Source of the DNA: CAZNRY01 sp964575675
GTDB lineage: Bacteria; Eisenbacteria; RBG-16-71-46; CAIMUX01; VGJL01
Direction of reading: 5' to 3'
DNA length: 31,501 bases
NCBI GenBank assembly: GCA_964575675.1
Contig: CAZNRY010000022.1
Span: 1-31,501, forward strand
Notes under the pieces: model-generated
What the model was told of the DNA's origin: nothing
What the model saw: the letters and a program-made list of their open reading frames with translations, nothing else
Databases searched by the model: none
Shown here: in pieces, positions 1-8,331 of the stretch
Layout: the number at the start of each line of letters is the position of its first letter
How positions within the stretch are numbered: position 1 is the first letter of the stretch
Made by a program: the position numbers and the translations under genes

Positions 1-679
1 GGGCCCCGGCGGTCAACATGTGGGCCTGCTCGGTCAGGAAGGGCTTGTCCGGGATGATTGGGCTGTAACCACCGCCCGCGATGCAGTCGCCTAGCACGCC
101 AGCGATCTGGGGCACGCCCCCCGCGGAGAGCAGGGCATTCATCTTGAAGATGTACCCTGCCCCGAGTTTCCCCGGGAAGGTCCGGGCCTGCTCCGGCAGG
201 AAGAGCCCCGAGCAGTCCACGAGGTAGATGACCGGGACGCGGAGCCGCAGCGCGATCTCCTGCGCCCGCTCGATCTTCTCGGGAGTCATCGGCCACCACG
301 ATCCAGAGGCGACCGTGTTGTCGTTCGCGATGACGACGGTGAGCCGCCCGTGGATCCGCACGAAGGCCGTGATCACGCCGGCTGCCGGGGAAGTGCGCGG
401 AGGGTCGCCAAATGTGAGCCCGTAGTTCACGAATGTGTTGACCGGAAAGACCGTCGAACCAGGATCCTTCAGACTCTCGATCCGCTCCCAGGTCGTGAGC
501 TTCCCCTTCGCGTGGACCCGCTCGACATAGGACGGCCCCCAACCCTGGCGGACCTCTTCGCGCCGTTCGGCGAGCGTTGCGTTCAACCGCCCCATCCGCT
601 CGATGTTCTCGCGGTAGGTCTTCTCCTCGGCGATCTCTTCGATCGGTCCGCCGATCGGGTGAAGGATGACCTTTGCCAT
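1..679 (-). CDS. Acyl-CoA carboxylase carboxyltransferase (beta) subunit, C-terminus beyond window
   Basis: This gene runs off the left edge; 226 N-terminal residues are visible, starting at an ATG at 679 with no stop before base 1. The start reads MAKVILHPIGG. The body has the crotonase-fold carboxyltransferase signature: a catalytic-core stretch VIYLVDCSGLFLPEQ followed by GVPQIAGVLGDCIAGGGYSP, which matches the oxyanion-hole glycine region of biotin-dependent acyl-CoA carboxylases and glutaconyl-CoA decarboxylase alpha subunits. It would move CO2 between carboxybiotin and an acyl-CoA. It lies 60 bp downstream of the biotin carboxylase in the same direction, so the two probably form one enzyme. 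The acyl-CoA substrate (propionyl, methylcrotonyl or other) cannot be told from this part. No biotin carrier protein is visible in the window; it may lie further left. Confidence 0.88.
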   Translation of the reverse strand, partial: MAKVILHPIGGPIEEIAEEKTYRENIERMGRLNATLAERREEVRQGWGPSYVERVHAKGKLTTWERIESLKDPGSTVFPVNTFVNYGLTFGDPPRTSPAAGVITAFVRIHGRLTVVIANDNTVASGSWWPMTPEKIERAQEIALRLRVPVIYLVDCSGLFLPEQARTFPGKLGAGYIFKMNALLSAGGVPQIAGVLGDCIAGGGYSPIIPDKPFLTEQAHMLTAGA

Positions 680-739
680 CGGGATCCCTTCTCTGAGAGG
701 TCTTCTTCTTGCGGCTCGCCACGGCGGCCGCGTGCCCCC

Positions 740-2089
740 TTAGCCCAGGAGCCGCGCGATGAAGCCGGTGTCGTAGCGCCCCGCCGCGAACTCGGGGTCG
801 CTCATGATCTTCAGGTGAACGGGAATCGTCGTCTTGACTCCCTCAATGCAAAACGACTCCAGGGCGGCGATCATCCCCGCGCGGGCGGCGTCCCGGGTCG
901 GTCCGTGGACGATCACCTTCGCGAGGAGCGAATCGTAGTGCGGCGGGATGCGGTAGCCGCTCCTGACGTGCGTGTCGACCCGGACCTGCACGCCGGGCGC
1001 ATCGGAGGGAGGAGAGAATGTCGTGACCAGCCCAGGGCTGGGACGGAAGTCGTCGAATGGATCCTCCGCGTTGATCCGGCATTCGATCGCGTGTCCTTCG
1101 AGCTTCACCTCCTCCTGACAGAACGAGAGCGGCTCGTTGGCCGCGATACGGATCTGCTCGACGACAAGGTCGCGTCCCGAAACCATCTCGGTGACCGGAT
1201 GTTCGACCTGCAGACGCGTGTTCATCTCCATGAAGTAAATCTGGCCGGCCGGATCGCGGAAGAACTCCACCGTTCCCGCGTTGCGATAGCCGACGCGCCG
1301 CAGCGCATCGCAGACCCTCGCCCCGAGGGCGCGCCGGGTCTCTTCGTTCATCACGGGGGATGGGGATTCCTCGGCGAGCTTCTGGTGTCTGCGCTGCGCC
1401 GAGCACTCGCGCTCGCCGAGATGGACCACGCCGCCGTACGCGTCGGCCATCACCTGGAACTCGATGTGCCGGCCGTCCACGATGTACTTCTCGAGGTAAA
1501 GACCGGCGTTGCCGAAGGCCTTCTCAGCCTCGAGAGACGCTTCTGCGAACTTGGGCGCGAAGTCCCGATCGGCGTCGACGCGCCGCATCCCGCGGCCGCC
1601 GCCCCCTGCGGTCGCCTTGAGGAGGACCGGGAAGCCGAGCTCCCGCGCAAGGCGAAGCCCCTCGTCGGGGCCGGGGATTGTTCCCGTCGATCCCGGGATG
1701 ACGGGCAGGCCGGCGGCCCGCATCGTCTCGCGCGCTGTCGCCTTGTCGCCCATCGCGCGGATCGCGGCGGCGGGAGGGCCGATGAAGCTCATCTTGGTCT
1801 GTTCGCACATCTCGGCGAAAAGGGCGTTCTCGGCCAGGAACCCGTAGCCCGGATGGATCGCACAGCAGTCGGTCTGCTCGGCAGATTGTAGAATAGCCTC
1901 GGCGTTCAGGTAGCTCTCGGCGCTCCGCGCGGGGCCGATGCAGACCCGGGCGTCCGCCTCTTCGAGGTGAGGGGAGTCCGCGTCCGCCTCGGAGTAGACC
2001 GCGACGCTTTCGATGCCGAGTTTCCGGCAGGCGCGGATCACGCGCAGGGCGATCTCTCCGCGGTTTGCGACGAGCACTCTCTTCAGCAT
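740..2089 (-). CDS. accC: Biotin carboxylase subunit of an acyl-CoA carboxylase
   Basis: The 449-residue protein has the normal length for a stand-alone biotin carboxylase, with no fused biotinyl domain. It starts MLKRVLVANRGEIALRVIRA. Visible motifs are HPGYGFLAEN (79-88), the ATP-grasp glycine loop GGGGRGM (162-168), MGDKATAR near 113-120 with the ATP-binding lysine, and EMNTRLQVEHPVTE (288-301) with the catalytic Arg and Glu residues. It carboxylates biotin on a carrier protein using ATP and bicarbonate. The carboxyltransferase follows 60 bp downstream and a nitroreductase lies 95 bp upstream, all on the minus strand. The pairing with a GcdA/MCC-like carboxyltransferase, rather than AccA/AccD, suggests catabolic or anaplerotic acyl-CoA carboxylation more than fatty acid synthesis; that is inference. 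Confidence 0.95.
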   Translation of the reverse strand: MLKRVLVANRGEIALRVIRACRKLGIESVAVYSEADADSPHLEEADARVCIGPARSAESYLNAEAILQSAEQTDCCAIHPGYGFLAENALFAEMCEQTKMSFIGPPAAAIRAMGDKATARETMRAAGLPVIPGSTGTIPGPDEGLRLARELGFPVLLKATAGGGGRGMRRVDADRDFAPKFAEASLEAEKAFGNAGLYLEKYIVDGRHIEFQVMADAYGGVVHLGERECSAQRRHQKLAEESPSPVMNEETRRALGARVCDALRRVGYRNAGTVEFFRDPAGQIYFMEMNTRLQVEHPVTEMVSGRDLVVEQIRIAANEPLSFCQEEVKLEGHAIECRINAEDPFDDFRPSPGLVTTFSPPSDAPGVQVRVDTHVRSGYRIPPHYDSLLAKVIVHGPTRDAARAGMIAALESFCIEGVKTTIPVHLKIMSDPEFAAGRYDTGFIARLLG

Positions 2090-2184
2090 GGTGGTCAGTA
2101 TTCTCCACGTTCCGATCTGGGTTGACTAGAGGTTTGTACGCGCTATCCGGGCGGACGGAGAGACCGATCGGACCTGACCGGACC

Positions 2185-3093
2185 TCACCGGAACCACTGA
2201 AACCCGGCATCCTCGATCGCATCCAACAGGGATTGCTTCTCCTTCTCCGCTTGATCGGCGCGATAGTGGAGCCCGAAGAGCCGTTGCGCGGCATTGATGT
2301 GTCCGCGCTGCCGTACCATCTCCAGCGCGCGCTGGGCGAACTCCTCCCCGTGGGTATTCCCGCACACATCCTGCAGCGTGCCGAGACGCTCTGCCGTCGG
2401 CTCAACCCGGACCCCCTCGTACTTCGCCTCGAATGCGGCGAGCAAATCTGAATCGGGAAGTTCTCGGTATCGCTCCTCGTGAGCCACGACATCGGGCTCG
2501 AGTTTCTTTCGCGGCTTGGGCGGAATGCGGGGGTAGCCCAAGCACAGGAGCACGACCGGAAGGACGCCCCGAGGGAGCGAGAAGAGCTCGCGCGTAGGCC
2601 TGACGAAGTCGAGGATCGTTCCGATGTAGACCGAACCCATTCCCAGGGCATCAGCCGCGGTGCAGATGCTCTGCGCACAGATGATCGTGTCCTGAAACCC
2701 GATCCAGAAATGATGGAAGGAGGCTCTTGCGGTGAACGGAGCGTTCTCCAGTGCAGCCCAACGTTCCAGGCGGTGGAGATCGAGGCAGAAGAGCAAATGC
2801 ACGGGCGCCTTCGCCATGAAGGATTGCTCGCACCATTCAGCCAATTGCCGGCGCCGCTCCTCGTTCCGAATGACGATGATCGAGTAGGGCTGGAGGTTGC
2901 CTCCCGTCGCACCGTGCGTCCCGGCGGTCAGGAGCCGGCGCATGACGTCCTCTGTGACGGGAAGCTCCGCGAAGTCCCGCAGGCTCGCCCGCTCGTGCAA
3001 CAGGCGGATCATCCGAGCCCCGCCGCTTTCCTCCTGCGTCGGCCCGTGATGGTCGTCAGAATCGGGCGTCGTCGTATCCCCTGGAATGGTCAT
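2185..3093 (-). CDS. Nitroreductase-family flavoprotein
   Basis: The 302-residue protein starts at the ATG at 3093, chosen because AAGGAG lies 8 bases upstream. The open frame continues further upstream but without coding character. The nitroreductase fold is shown by HERASLRDF (33-41), the usual FMN-phosphate-binding Arg-Ser/Leu-Arg-x-F element, and by TGGNLQPYSIIVI (63-75), the conserved N-x-Q-P/S-W/Y flavin motif. The middle has the family's dimer-interface helices and the segment DALGMGSVYIGTI. The family reduces nitro groups, quinones or enones with NAD(P)H through FMN; the substrate here is unknown. The C-terminal ~90 residues (after about 210) are charged and helical and longer than in minimal nitroreductases. 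It is cytoplasmic, with no signal peptide. It may be transcribed with accC, 95 bp downstream. Confidence 0.85.
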   Translation of the reverse strand: MTIPGDTTTPDSDDHHGPTQEESGGARMIRLLHERASLRDFAELPVTEDVMRRLLTAGTHGATGGNLQPYSIIVIRNEERRRQLAEWCEQSFMAKAPVHLLFCLDLHRLERWAALENAPFTARASFHHFWIGFQDTIICAQSICTAADALGMGSVYIGTILDFVRPTRELFSLPRGVLPVVLLCLGYPRIPPKPRKKLEPDVVAHEERYRELPDSDLLAAFEAKYEGVRVEPTAERLGTLQDVCGNTHGEEFAQRALEMVRQRGHINAAQRLFGLHYRADQAEKEKQSLLDAIEDAGFQWFR

Positions 3094-3358
3094 CGCGTAA
3101 CTCCTTCCCCGCGCGGGTCCGATTCTGCGCGGGCCGCCGCGCCTGCGAACCGTAGCCTGCAAGACCGCCCCTTGCATCAGTAGAGAGTCCCCACGGCCTC
3201 CGTTTCGGGATCGAAGGACACGAACCTGCCCGGCGCGCGGCCCCGAGCAAGCGATTGAAAACTGGGGCCGGATTTGCGACAATATTGCCGCCCGAATGGC
3301 TTGGCCGAGGCGCCAAGCAACGCCGCGTTCGGAATCCAACCATCCTAAGGAGGGCGTC

Positions 3359-5215
3359 ATGACCCGCGCGGTTCGTGAAGCCGCAGGCGCTCCGGTTCGG
3401 ATCGCCTTGGTCGTAGCCGTCGTCGTTCTCCATCTCCCGTCGCAGAGCGTGATCGCCGAGACGAGAATCGACGGCCCCGGTCCTCCCGCCGTGAGCAGGG
3501 ACTGGGACACCGATAACGTGATCGATGCGAACAAGATCAAGATGTTCGCAACGAACTTCGGATCGCTTGCCCGCGACCGCGCCTCGCCGGGGGGACCGGC
3601 AGGGTTCTTCTTCCCGCGGGGAACGGACAAGACGGCGATCTTCGTGGCAGGTCTGTGGATGGGCGCCAAGGTGAACGGGGAGATTCGCGTCACCGTCGCG
3701 GAATACGAATGTGAGTACGGCCCCGGGAAGATCCGCCCGGGGGGTGTCTGGGACGACCCAAGCGATCCCCGCCTCCGTGTGTACAAGATCGTGAGGGGCG
3801 ACACGAGCAGCCCCGACTACCTGGAGTGGCCGGCCGAGGACGGCGCTCCCGTCGATGAACAGGGCAGACCCGCGCTCATCGGCGACCAAACCCTCTGGGC
3901 CGTCTACAACGACGCCGATCCCGCGCGCCATTCCGTCGATCCCGGCGCCACGCAGCCTCTGGGTATCGAGGTGCAACAGACCCTCTTCGCTGATGACCAG
4001 GCCGGCGCCCGCGACCAGACGGTCTTCATGAGGTTCAAGATCCTGAATCAGGGCGGCATGACGCTCGACAGCACCTATGTGGCCGGGTGGTGCGATCCGG
4101 ATCTGGGGGGCCCCACCGATGATCTGGTCGGGTGCGACCCCGCCCTGAACTTCGGATACTGCTACAACAGCACGAACGCCGATGCCGTCTATGGCTCGAC
4201 CCCGCCGGCGGTCGGACTCTGTCTCCTCCAGGGACCCATTGTGCCCTCGCCAGGCGGTTTGGCCACCGTTGGCGACCGTCTCGTGCCGGGCTATCGCAAC
4301 ATGGGGATGACGGCTTTCATGCGGTACATCAACGGGACCGATCCTCAGAACGCCCTGCAATCATACAACTACATCCGGGGCCGGAATCAGGATGGATCCG
4401 GCATGATCGATCCAACGACGGAAGAGGCCACCACGTTCTACGCTCCGGGTGATCCGGTGACGGGAATCGGCTGGCTCGACCAGAATCCCTCCGATCGCAG
4501 ATTCATCGTCGCTGCGGGGCCTTTCACCATGGCGCCGGGGGATTCACAGGAGGTGGTTTTCGCGTTTGTCGTCGGCCAGGGGAGCGACCGGCTTCAGAGC
4601 ATCACCGTTCTTCGCCAGTACGTCTCCGGAACCACCGATCCGACCCCCGTTTTCCTCGGGAGCTTCACGGGGGAGCGGCGGCTCTTAGAAGGCGTTCGCT
4701 TGTGGTGGCGGGTCGCGGAGGATGCGAGCAATACGCCGCTCGCGTTGTACCGCCGGGAGCCGGGACGCGAGCGGCAGCGGATCTCGGAGGAGTGGTTTTC
4801 CGGAGCCGCGCGCCATGAGTTCCTCGACCGTGAGGCGCCCCCGGGGCAACTGGAATACTGGCTTCGTGAGGCCGGCTCGGCAGGGGAGGACGGCTGGCAT
4901 GGACCGACCGTGGTCGAAGCCGTGACGCCCGGGGCAGGGGAGTGCTCGTTGCAGATGGTCGACCGCAATCCTGTCCGATCCGAGGCGACATTCCGCTACG
5001 CGATTCCAAGGGGGGGCGATGTGGCCCTCACGATCCACGATCCGGCGGGGCGCCTCGTCAGGTCCCTGATCGACCAGGCCATGATCCCAGGCATTCGATC
5101 GTCGAAATGGAACGGGCGCGACGATGGAGGCCGGCGGGTGGTCGCGGGGGCCTATTTCGCCCGCCTGGCGGCGGGAGGCACCGTGCGGAGTGTGAAAATC
5201 ATCTTCCTTCCCTGA
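3359..5215 (+). CDS. Secreted protein with FlgD-like C-terminal domain
   Basis: The 618-residue protein starts at the ATG at 3359, which has AAGGAGG five bases upstream. An in-frame ATG at 3296 lacks an SD. A signal peptide is clear: a basic start, hydrophobic IALVVAVVVLHLP, then SVIA before the predicted cut at about residue 35. The mature start has an Asp-rich DWDTDNVIDANK stretch. The large middle region (about 60-430) is not recognised, but has Cys-containing segments (GWCDPDLGG, VGCDPALNFGYCYN). Residues about 440-530 look like a beta-sandwich, and 535-618 match the FlgD Ig-like / Por-type C-terminal module (RNPVRSEATFRYAIP, LTIHDPAGRLVRSL, WNGRDDGGRRVVAGAYFARL). Such modules end many exported proteins of FCB-type bacteria and often act in sorting or anchoring. 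The molecular function is unknown. Confidence 0.85.
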   Translation: MTRAVREAAGAPVRIALVVAVVVLHLPSQSVIAETRIDGPGPPAVSRDWDTDNVIDANKIKMFATNFGSLARDRASPGGPAGFFFPRGTDKTAIFVAGLWMGAKVNGEIRVTVAEYECEYGPGKIRPGGVWDDPSDPRLRVYKIVRGDTSSPDYLEWPAEDGAPVDEQGRPALIGDQTLWAVYNDADPARHSVDPGATQPLGIEVQQTLFADDQAGARDQTVFMRFKILNQGGMTLDSTYVAGWCDPDLGGPTDDLVGCDPALNFGYCYNSTNADAVYGSTPPAVGLCLLQGPIVPSPGGLATVGDRLVPGYRNMGMTAFMRYINGTDPQNALQSYNYIRGRNQDGSGMIDPTTEEATTFYAPGDPVTGIGWLDQNPSDRRFIVAAGPFTMAPGDSQEVVFAFVVGQGSDRLQSITVLRQYVSGTTDPTPVFLGSFTGERRLLEGVRLWWRVAEDASNTPLALYRREPGRERQRISEEWFSGAARHEFLDREAPPGQLEYWLREAGSAGEDGWHGPTVVEAVTPGAGECSLQMVDRNPVRSEATFRYAIPRGGDVALTIHDPAGRLVRSLIDQAMIPGIRSSKWNGRDDGGRRVVAGAYFARLAAGGTVRSVKIIFLP

Positions 5216-5234
5216 TTTCCGTGTCGGGACGCGA

Positions 5235-5270
5235 AACGGCCCGGCGGCTGTACCCGCCGGGCCGTTCCCT
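5235..5270 (+). terminator. Strong hairpin terminator after the secreted-protein gene
   Basis: A perfect 13-bp stem (AACGGCCCGGCGG at 5235-5247 with CCGCCGGGCCGTT at 5254-5266) encloses a 6-base loop, and CCCTT follows. It begins 20 bases after the stop codon at 5215 and separates convergent genes, so it may act in both directions. The T-run is poor, so efficiency is uncertain, but the stem is very stable. Confidence 0.7.
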
Positions 5271-5317
5271 TGACCATCTATCTATCATTCATGCGGGGAG
5301 GGCCCCCGCCGAAGCTG

Positions 5318-5956
5318 CTACCGGACGATCTCCGCCTTGTCGGCCTTCGCTGTATTCTGCGAAGGCGAGTGCGACATCGAAACATGCTCGGCGATCAGCG
5401 TGTTGAGTTCCGGATCGCTGATCTTCACGAGCTGCGACTCGAATGACACAATCTGCCCGTCCCGCATCGCGGTGTAGCGGACCGTGTCGCCGATCTTCAT
5501 GCCGTTCGTCATCAAGCTCTGAACCGCCGCCTGATTCTCCGTCGCGAAGCTGATTCCGTTGACGGAGGTCAGAATGTCTCCGGTCTTGAAGCCGGCCTTC
5601 TCGGCGGGGCTGCCGGCCGAGACGCGCGATACGGTCGGCTTGGCATTCGTTCCCATGCAGCAGTCGGATTCGATGCCCGCCCACCCATGGGTTTGGTAGT
5701 AGGTGCGCAACATCTTCTCGCAGTCGGCCGTCTTCATGGCGCAAGCGGAAGCGGACTTGCCCGTGCAGGCGTCGCCGGACGCCTTCATCGAGCCGCATCC
5801 GCCCGACTGCATCGACGTGCTCTTTCCGGCGCACGCGCCAGAGCCGGTCTGCGTGGCCTTGCTTCCGCCGCAACCGGGACCCGCTTGGGCGATGCCGGAT
5901 GTCATGGTCACGAACCCAACGACGGCGAGCAGTGCGATCCCCTGAAGGTTCTTCAT
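5318..5956 (-). CDS. Exported Cys-rich PDZ-domain protein
   Basis: The 212-residue protein starts at the ATG at 5956, with AGGAGG about 9 bases upstream. A signal peptide (MKNLQGIALLAVVGFVTMTS, then GIAQA) is cut after about residue 25. The mature N-terminus (26-100) is rich in Gly, Ser, Met and Cys, with eight cysteines (29, 42, 54, 64, 72, 79, 99, 100) in loosely repeated units such as GACAGKS and GDACTGKS. Residues about 105-178 form a PDZ domain: PTVSRVSAGSPAEKAGFKTGD, then ILTSVNGISF. There is no protease domain. It probably acts outside the cytoplasm. The Cys/Met-rich segment suggests metal binding or disulfide cross-linking, which is inference only. It has its own promoter with a dyad element and no operon partner. 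Confidence 0.8.
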   Translation of the reverse strand: MKNLQGIALLAVVGFVTMTSGIAQAGPGCGGSKATQTGSGACAGKSTSMQSGGCGSMKASGDACTGKSASACAMKTADCEKMLRTYYQTHGWAGIESDCCMGTNAKPTVSRVSAGSPAEKAGFKTGDILTSVNGISFATENQAAVQSLMTNGMKIGDTVRYTAMRDGQIVSFESQLVKISDPELNTLIAEHVSMSHSPSQNTAKADKAEIVR

Positions 5957-6075
5957 CCTTGTGTTCCTCCTGGTCTCTAGAGCCTCTACGACCTTGTTTT
6001 CCAAGAGATCCTCGGTCCTGTGGGCGCCCCGGCTTGGGAGCCGCCCCGCGGACCGTTCTGTCGAGTTATCGAAAT

Positions 6076-6106
6076 GAATGATACACATGATTAGTAGATC
6101 ATTCAA
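6076..6106 (-). promoter_or_regulatory. Sigma-70-like promoter with overlapping dyad for the PDZ gene
   Basis: On the minus strand, -35 TTGAAT (6106-6101) and -10 TATCAT (6083-6078) are separated by exactly 17 bases, giving a leader of about 115 nt before the start at 5956. The AT-rich patch stands out from the GC-rich surroundings. An inverted repeat GAATGAT (6076-6082) / ATCATTC (6098-6104), 15 bases apart, overlaps both hexamers and could be a repressor operator. The regulator is unknown. Confidence 0.5.
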
Positions 6107-6242
6107 CTCTCGATGCACGTTGATACCCTTGCCACCGGGTTGGGTTCCCAGATTCCTCGTTAGAGTCGGCTGATCAGCGTGGGGAAACGGCTCGTTCCCG
6201 CCGCGATTCAATGCTGCGCACGAGAGCCAGTAACAGACAGTA

Positions 6243-6944
6243 TTACAATGGGTTGCGTGGATTCCAGTGCCGATATCTCCAGAGCGTCCGAACGGTCTCC
6301 CAACCGTCGCGAGCGCGGATTTTCTTCCCCTCGTTCATGTTCCGGGGATGGTAAGTGATTGGGATTTCGGTGATTCGCTCGCCCAATCGAACGGCCTTCG
6401 CGGTCACCTCGGCGCAAAACTCGAATCGCTCGCACTCGAGCTCCATCGCGCCGATCAGCTTTCGATCGAAGAGCTTGTAGCATGTCGGCTCGTCGGTCAG
6501 ACGAACGCGATAGATCAGGTTCGCGACCCAAGTGACGAGGATTCCCCCGAGGTAGAAGGACAGGGCGGAGTAGCGGCGGTTCTTCCGGTTCAATCGCCGC
6601 GATCCGTATACGACCCTGAGTCCTTTGGCGCGCGCCGTCGCGAGGAGCGTCGCGATGTCGGCGGGGTCGTATTCGAGATCGGCGTCCTGCGGGATCACGA
6701 ACTCCCCGGTCGCGTGGAGCAGGGCGGTTCGGATCGCCGCCCCTTTGCCCCGGTTGGCGTCATGCTGGAAGAGCAAGATCCGATCGCGGTAGCCGTCGAG
6801 GATCGCTCGCGTGCCGTCGGTCGACGCGTCATCGACGACGATGATCTCCTTTTCCGCCCCGATGTCGATCGCCAGGACGCGATCGAGCAGAGAGGCGATC
6901 GTGCGTTCCTCGTTGAACACCGGAATCAGGATGCTGACCTTCAA
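6243..6944 (-). CDS. Family-2 glycosyltransferase, DPM1-like
   Basis: The 233-residue protein starts with a TTG at 6944, preceded by AAGGAG 8 bases upstream; the first residues, (M)KVSILIPVFNEE, are the canonical GT2 beginning, which fixes the start. The GT-A fold motifs are VVDDASTDGT (36-45), NRGKGAAI (64-71) and the metal-binding DXD-like QDADLEYD (86-93). No C-terminal membrane segments are present beyond a weakly hydrophobic stretch around 128-146. Relatives move a sugar from a nucleotide donor to a polyprenyl phosphate or into a glycan. The preceding gene is a polytopic membrane glycosyltransferase of the type that uses polyprenyl-phosphate sugars. The pair therefore plausibly makes and then uses a lipid-linked sugar. 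The coding frames overlap by 116 nt with that gene. Confidence 0.88.
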   Translation of the reverse strand: MKVSILIPVFNEERTIASLLDRVLAIDIGAEKEIIVVDDASTDGTRAILDGYRDRILLFQHDANRGKGAAIRTALLHATGEFVIPQDADLEYDPADIATLLATARAKGLRVVYGSRRLNRKNRRYSALSFYLGGILVTWVANLIYRVRLTDEPTCYKLFDRKLIGAMELECERFEFCAEVTAKAVRLGERITEIPITYHPRNMNEGKKIRARDGWETVRTLWRYRHWNPRNPL

Positions 6945-8223
6945 GGCGGACTCTCCTTGCGAACTCGATGAGGGGCAGACCCGCGAAGACGAACGATAGG
7001 CAGATCGCGGGGGTCATGTATCGGACAAATGGGAACACGATTGCTTGGAAGAGATTGACTGCCAGGACGACGATCAAAGCCGGCGCCGCGCGCGCGAACC
7101 CCTCCCCGGAAGACCGCCTCATCCGGATGATCCCGAGAACGAAGAGGGCCATGAGCGGCAGATGGAGCAGCAGGCTCACGATCCGCTTCCGCGGTCCCAA
7201 CGTCTGGAACCATGAGAACGGCACGCCGACGACCGCGCGGCCAGCCGCCCCGAGCGGATCGCCGCGCAGCTCCTCGAGCACGAGACCGCGGGCGACATCC
7301 TCGTGCCGGACGTACTCCCGCGCCGAGGTCCATGCCTTCGTCTTGTCGCCGCCGTAGAGTTTTTGCACGACGATCTCGCGACGCCGCGTCTCGGCCGTCT
7401 TGTCGATCTTCTGAAGGTCGTCCCACGCAAGCATCGCCTTCGAGACCTGGATGCCGTGGTAGAACGGCGCCCATCCCCACGCGGAAACGGGGACGAACTC
7501 CCCGGTCAGGTTCGCATTGCGCGCCGTCCACGGCAGAAGGACGAGGATCGCCGCCGCCGAGGCGGGCAGGACCCAGCGCGCCCAATAGGCCAGCGTCCGC
7601 TTCGGAATCCGCAGCAGAAGGATCCCGACGGGCAAGAGGAGCGGCAGGACGACAAGCGTTCCCCGTGTCAGGAGCGAGAGACCCCAGAGCGCCCCCGCTG
7701 CGGCGCCGTGCTTCCACGATCCTCCCCGGACCGCGAGGCAGAGGAAGTAGGCGAAGGCGAAGAAGAGTGGGAAGTAGAGGTTCTCAGCGTAGAGTCTCGC
7801 CGAGTATTCGATCGCGCTCGGATAGATTGCATAGAGGCCGGCGGCGGCGAGACCAAGGCGATCCGACAGGACCCATCGGCCCAGCCGGAAGAGGATCCAG
7901 CAGCCGAGCGCCCCCAGAAGCGCCTGAACGATCTGAACCGCGACATAGTTCACGCCGAAGATCCCGAAGAGGAAGTAGAGGAAGATCGGGTAGGCGGGGG
8001 GACGCTGCAAGGTCGGGGGATGTTCTGCGATCTCTCGGTAGCCGTGGCCTGCGTAGAGGCTCTCCGCGATCTTGTGATAGCCGTCGGTGACCTGGTTTTC
8101 GGGGGCGATCTTCTGGATGCCTCTCGCAACGCCGAGCGAAAAGACGAGCCGAAATAGAACGGCTGCGATCAGTATGGCGAGCAGCGGGCGGCGCATGGCC
8201 GGCGCGGTGATTCGGCTTGCCAA
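6829..8223 (-). CDS. Membrane glycosyltransferase, ArnT/PMT (GT39/GT83)-like
   Basis: The protein has 464 residues. The preferred start is the TTG at 8223, with GGAGG four bases upstream; an ATG ten codons in (8196) has no SD. The N-terminus is a transmembrane helix (LLAILIAAVLFRLVFSLG), followed by a first periplasmic loop with DGYHKIAESLYAGHGYREIAEHPPTLQRPPAYP, typical of GT-C enzymes, where an early Asp is catalytic. Roughly nine further hydrophobic segments follow, up to about residue 425. Such proteins transfer a sugar from polyprenyl phosphate to lipid, protein or glycan on the outer face of the inner membrane. The last ~40 residues, RGTHDRLSARSRPGDRHRG and onward, look non-native: they are the out-of-frame reading of the next gene's start. 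Confidence 0.82.
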   Translation of the reverse strand: MASRITAPAMRRPLLAILIAAVLFRLVFSLGVARGIQKIAPENQVTDGYHKIAESLYAGHGYREIAEHPPTLQRPPAYPIFLYFLFGIFGVNYVAVQIVQALLGALGCWILFRLGRWVLSDRLGLAAAGLYAIYPSAIEYSARLYAENLYFPLFFAFAYFLCLAVRGGSWKHGAAAGALWGLSLLTRGTLVVLPLLLPVGILLLRIPKRTLAYWARWVLPASAAAILVLLPWTARNANLTGEFVPVSAWGWAPFYHGIQVSKAMLAWDDLQKIDKTAETRRREIVVQKLYGGDKTKAWTSAREYVRHEDVARGLVLEELRGDPLGAAGRAVVGVPFSWFQTLGPRKRIVSLLLHLPLMALFVLGIIRMRRSSGEGFARAAPALIVVLAVNLFQAIVFPFVRYMTPAICLSFVFAGLPLIEFARRVRLEGQHPDSGVQRGTHDRLSARSRPGDRHRGGKGDHRRR

Positions 8224-8257
8224 TGGACCTCCATCTCTGATGCCCGTACCCAGGGCG

Positions 8258-8287
8258 TTGACAGTGCACGTGGAGAGTCCCTACGCT
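8258..8287 (+). promoter_or_regulatory. Candidate sigma-70 promoter for thrS
   Basis: A perfect -35 TTGACA (8258-8263) is followed after 18 bases by a weak -10 TACGCT (8282-8287). The leader to the ATG at 8332 would be about 40 nt. The site lies in the 108-bp divergent spacer between the membrane glycosyltransferase and thrS. I see no T-box or other folded leader. Confidence 0.4.
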
Positions 8288-8331
8288 CTTCCGAAACTTC
8301 AGCACCGTCAAAAAACCAATCCAGGGGAAGT

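Noticed and set aside
350..1891. 513-residue plus-strand frame over accC
   Set aside because: It is the antisense shadow of the biotin carboxylase, whose motifs are unmistakable; GC-rich DNA leaves long antisense frames open.
2171..2192. Short tandem repeat GGACCTGACC/GGACCTCACC at the nitroreductase end
   Set aside because: It has only two imperfect 10-base copies and no other sign of function; chance is enough in GC-rich DNA.
3094..3804. N-terminal extension of the nitroreductase to 539 residues
   Set aside because: The ATG at 3093 has an ideal SD site, and the extension runs antisense through the secreted-protein gene.
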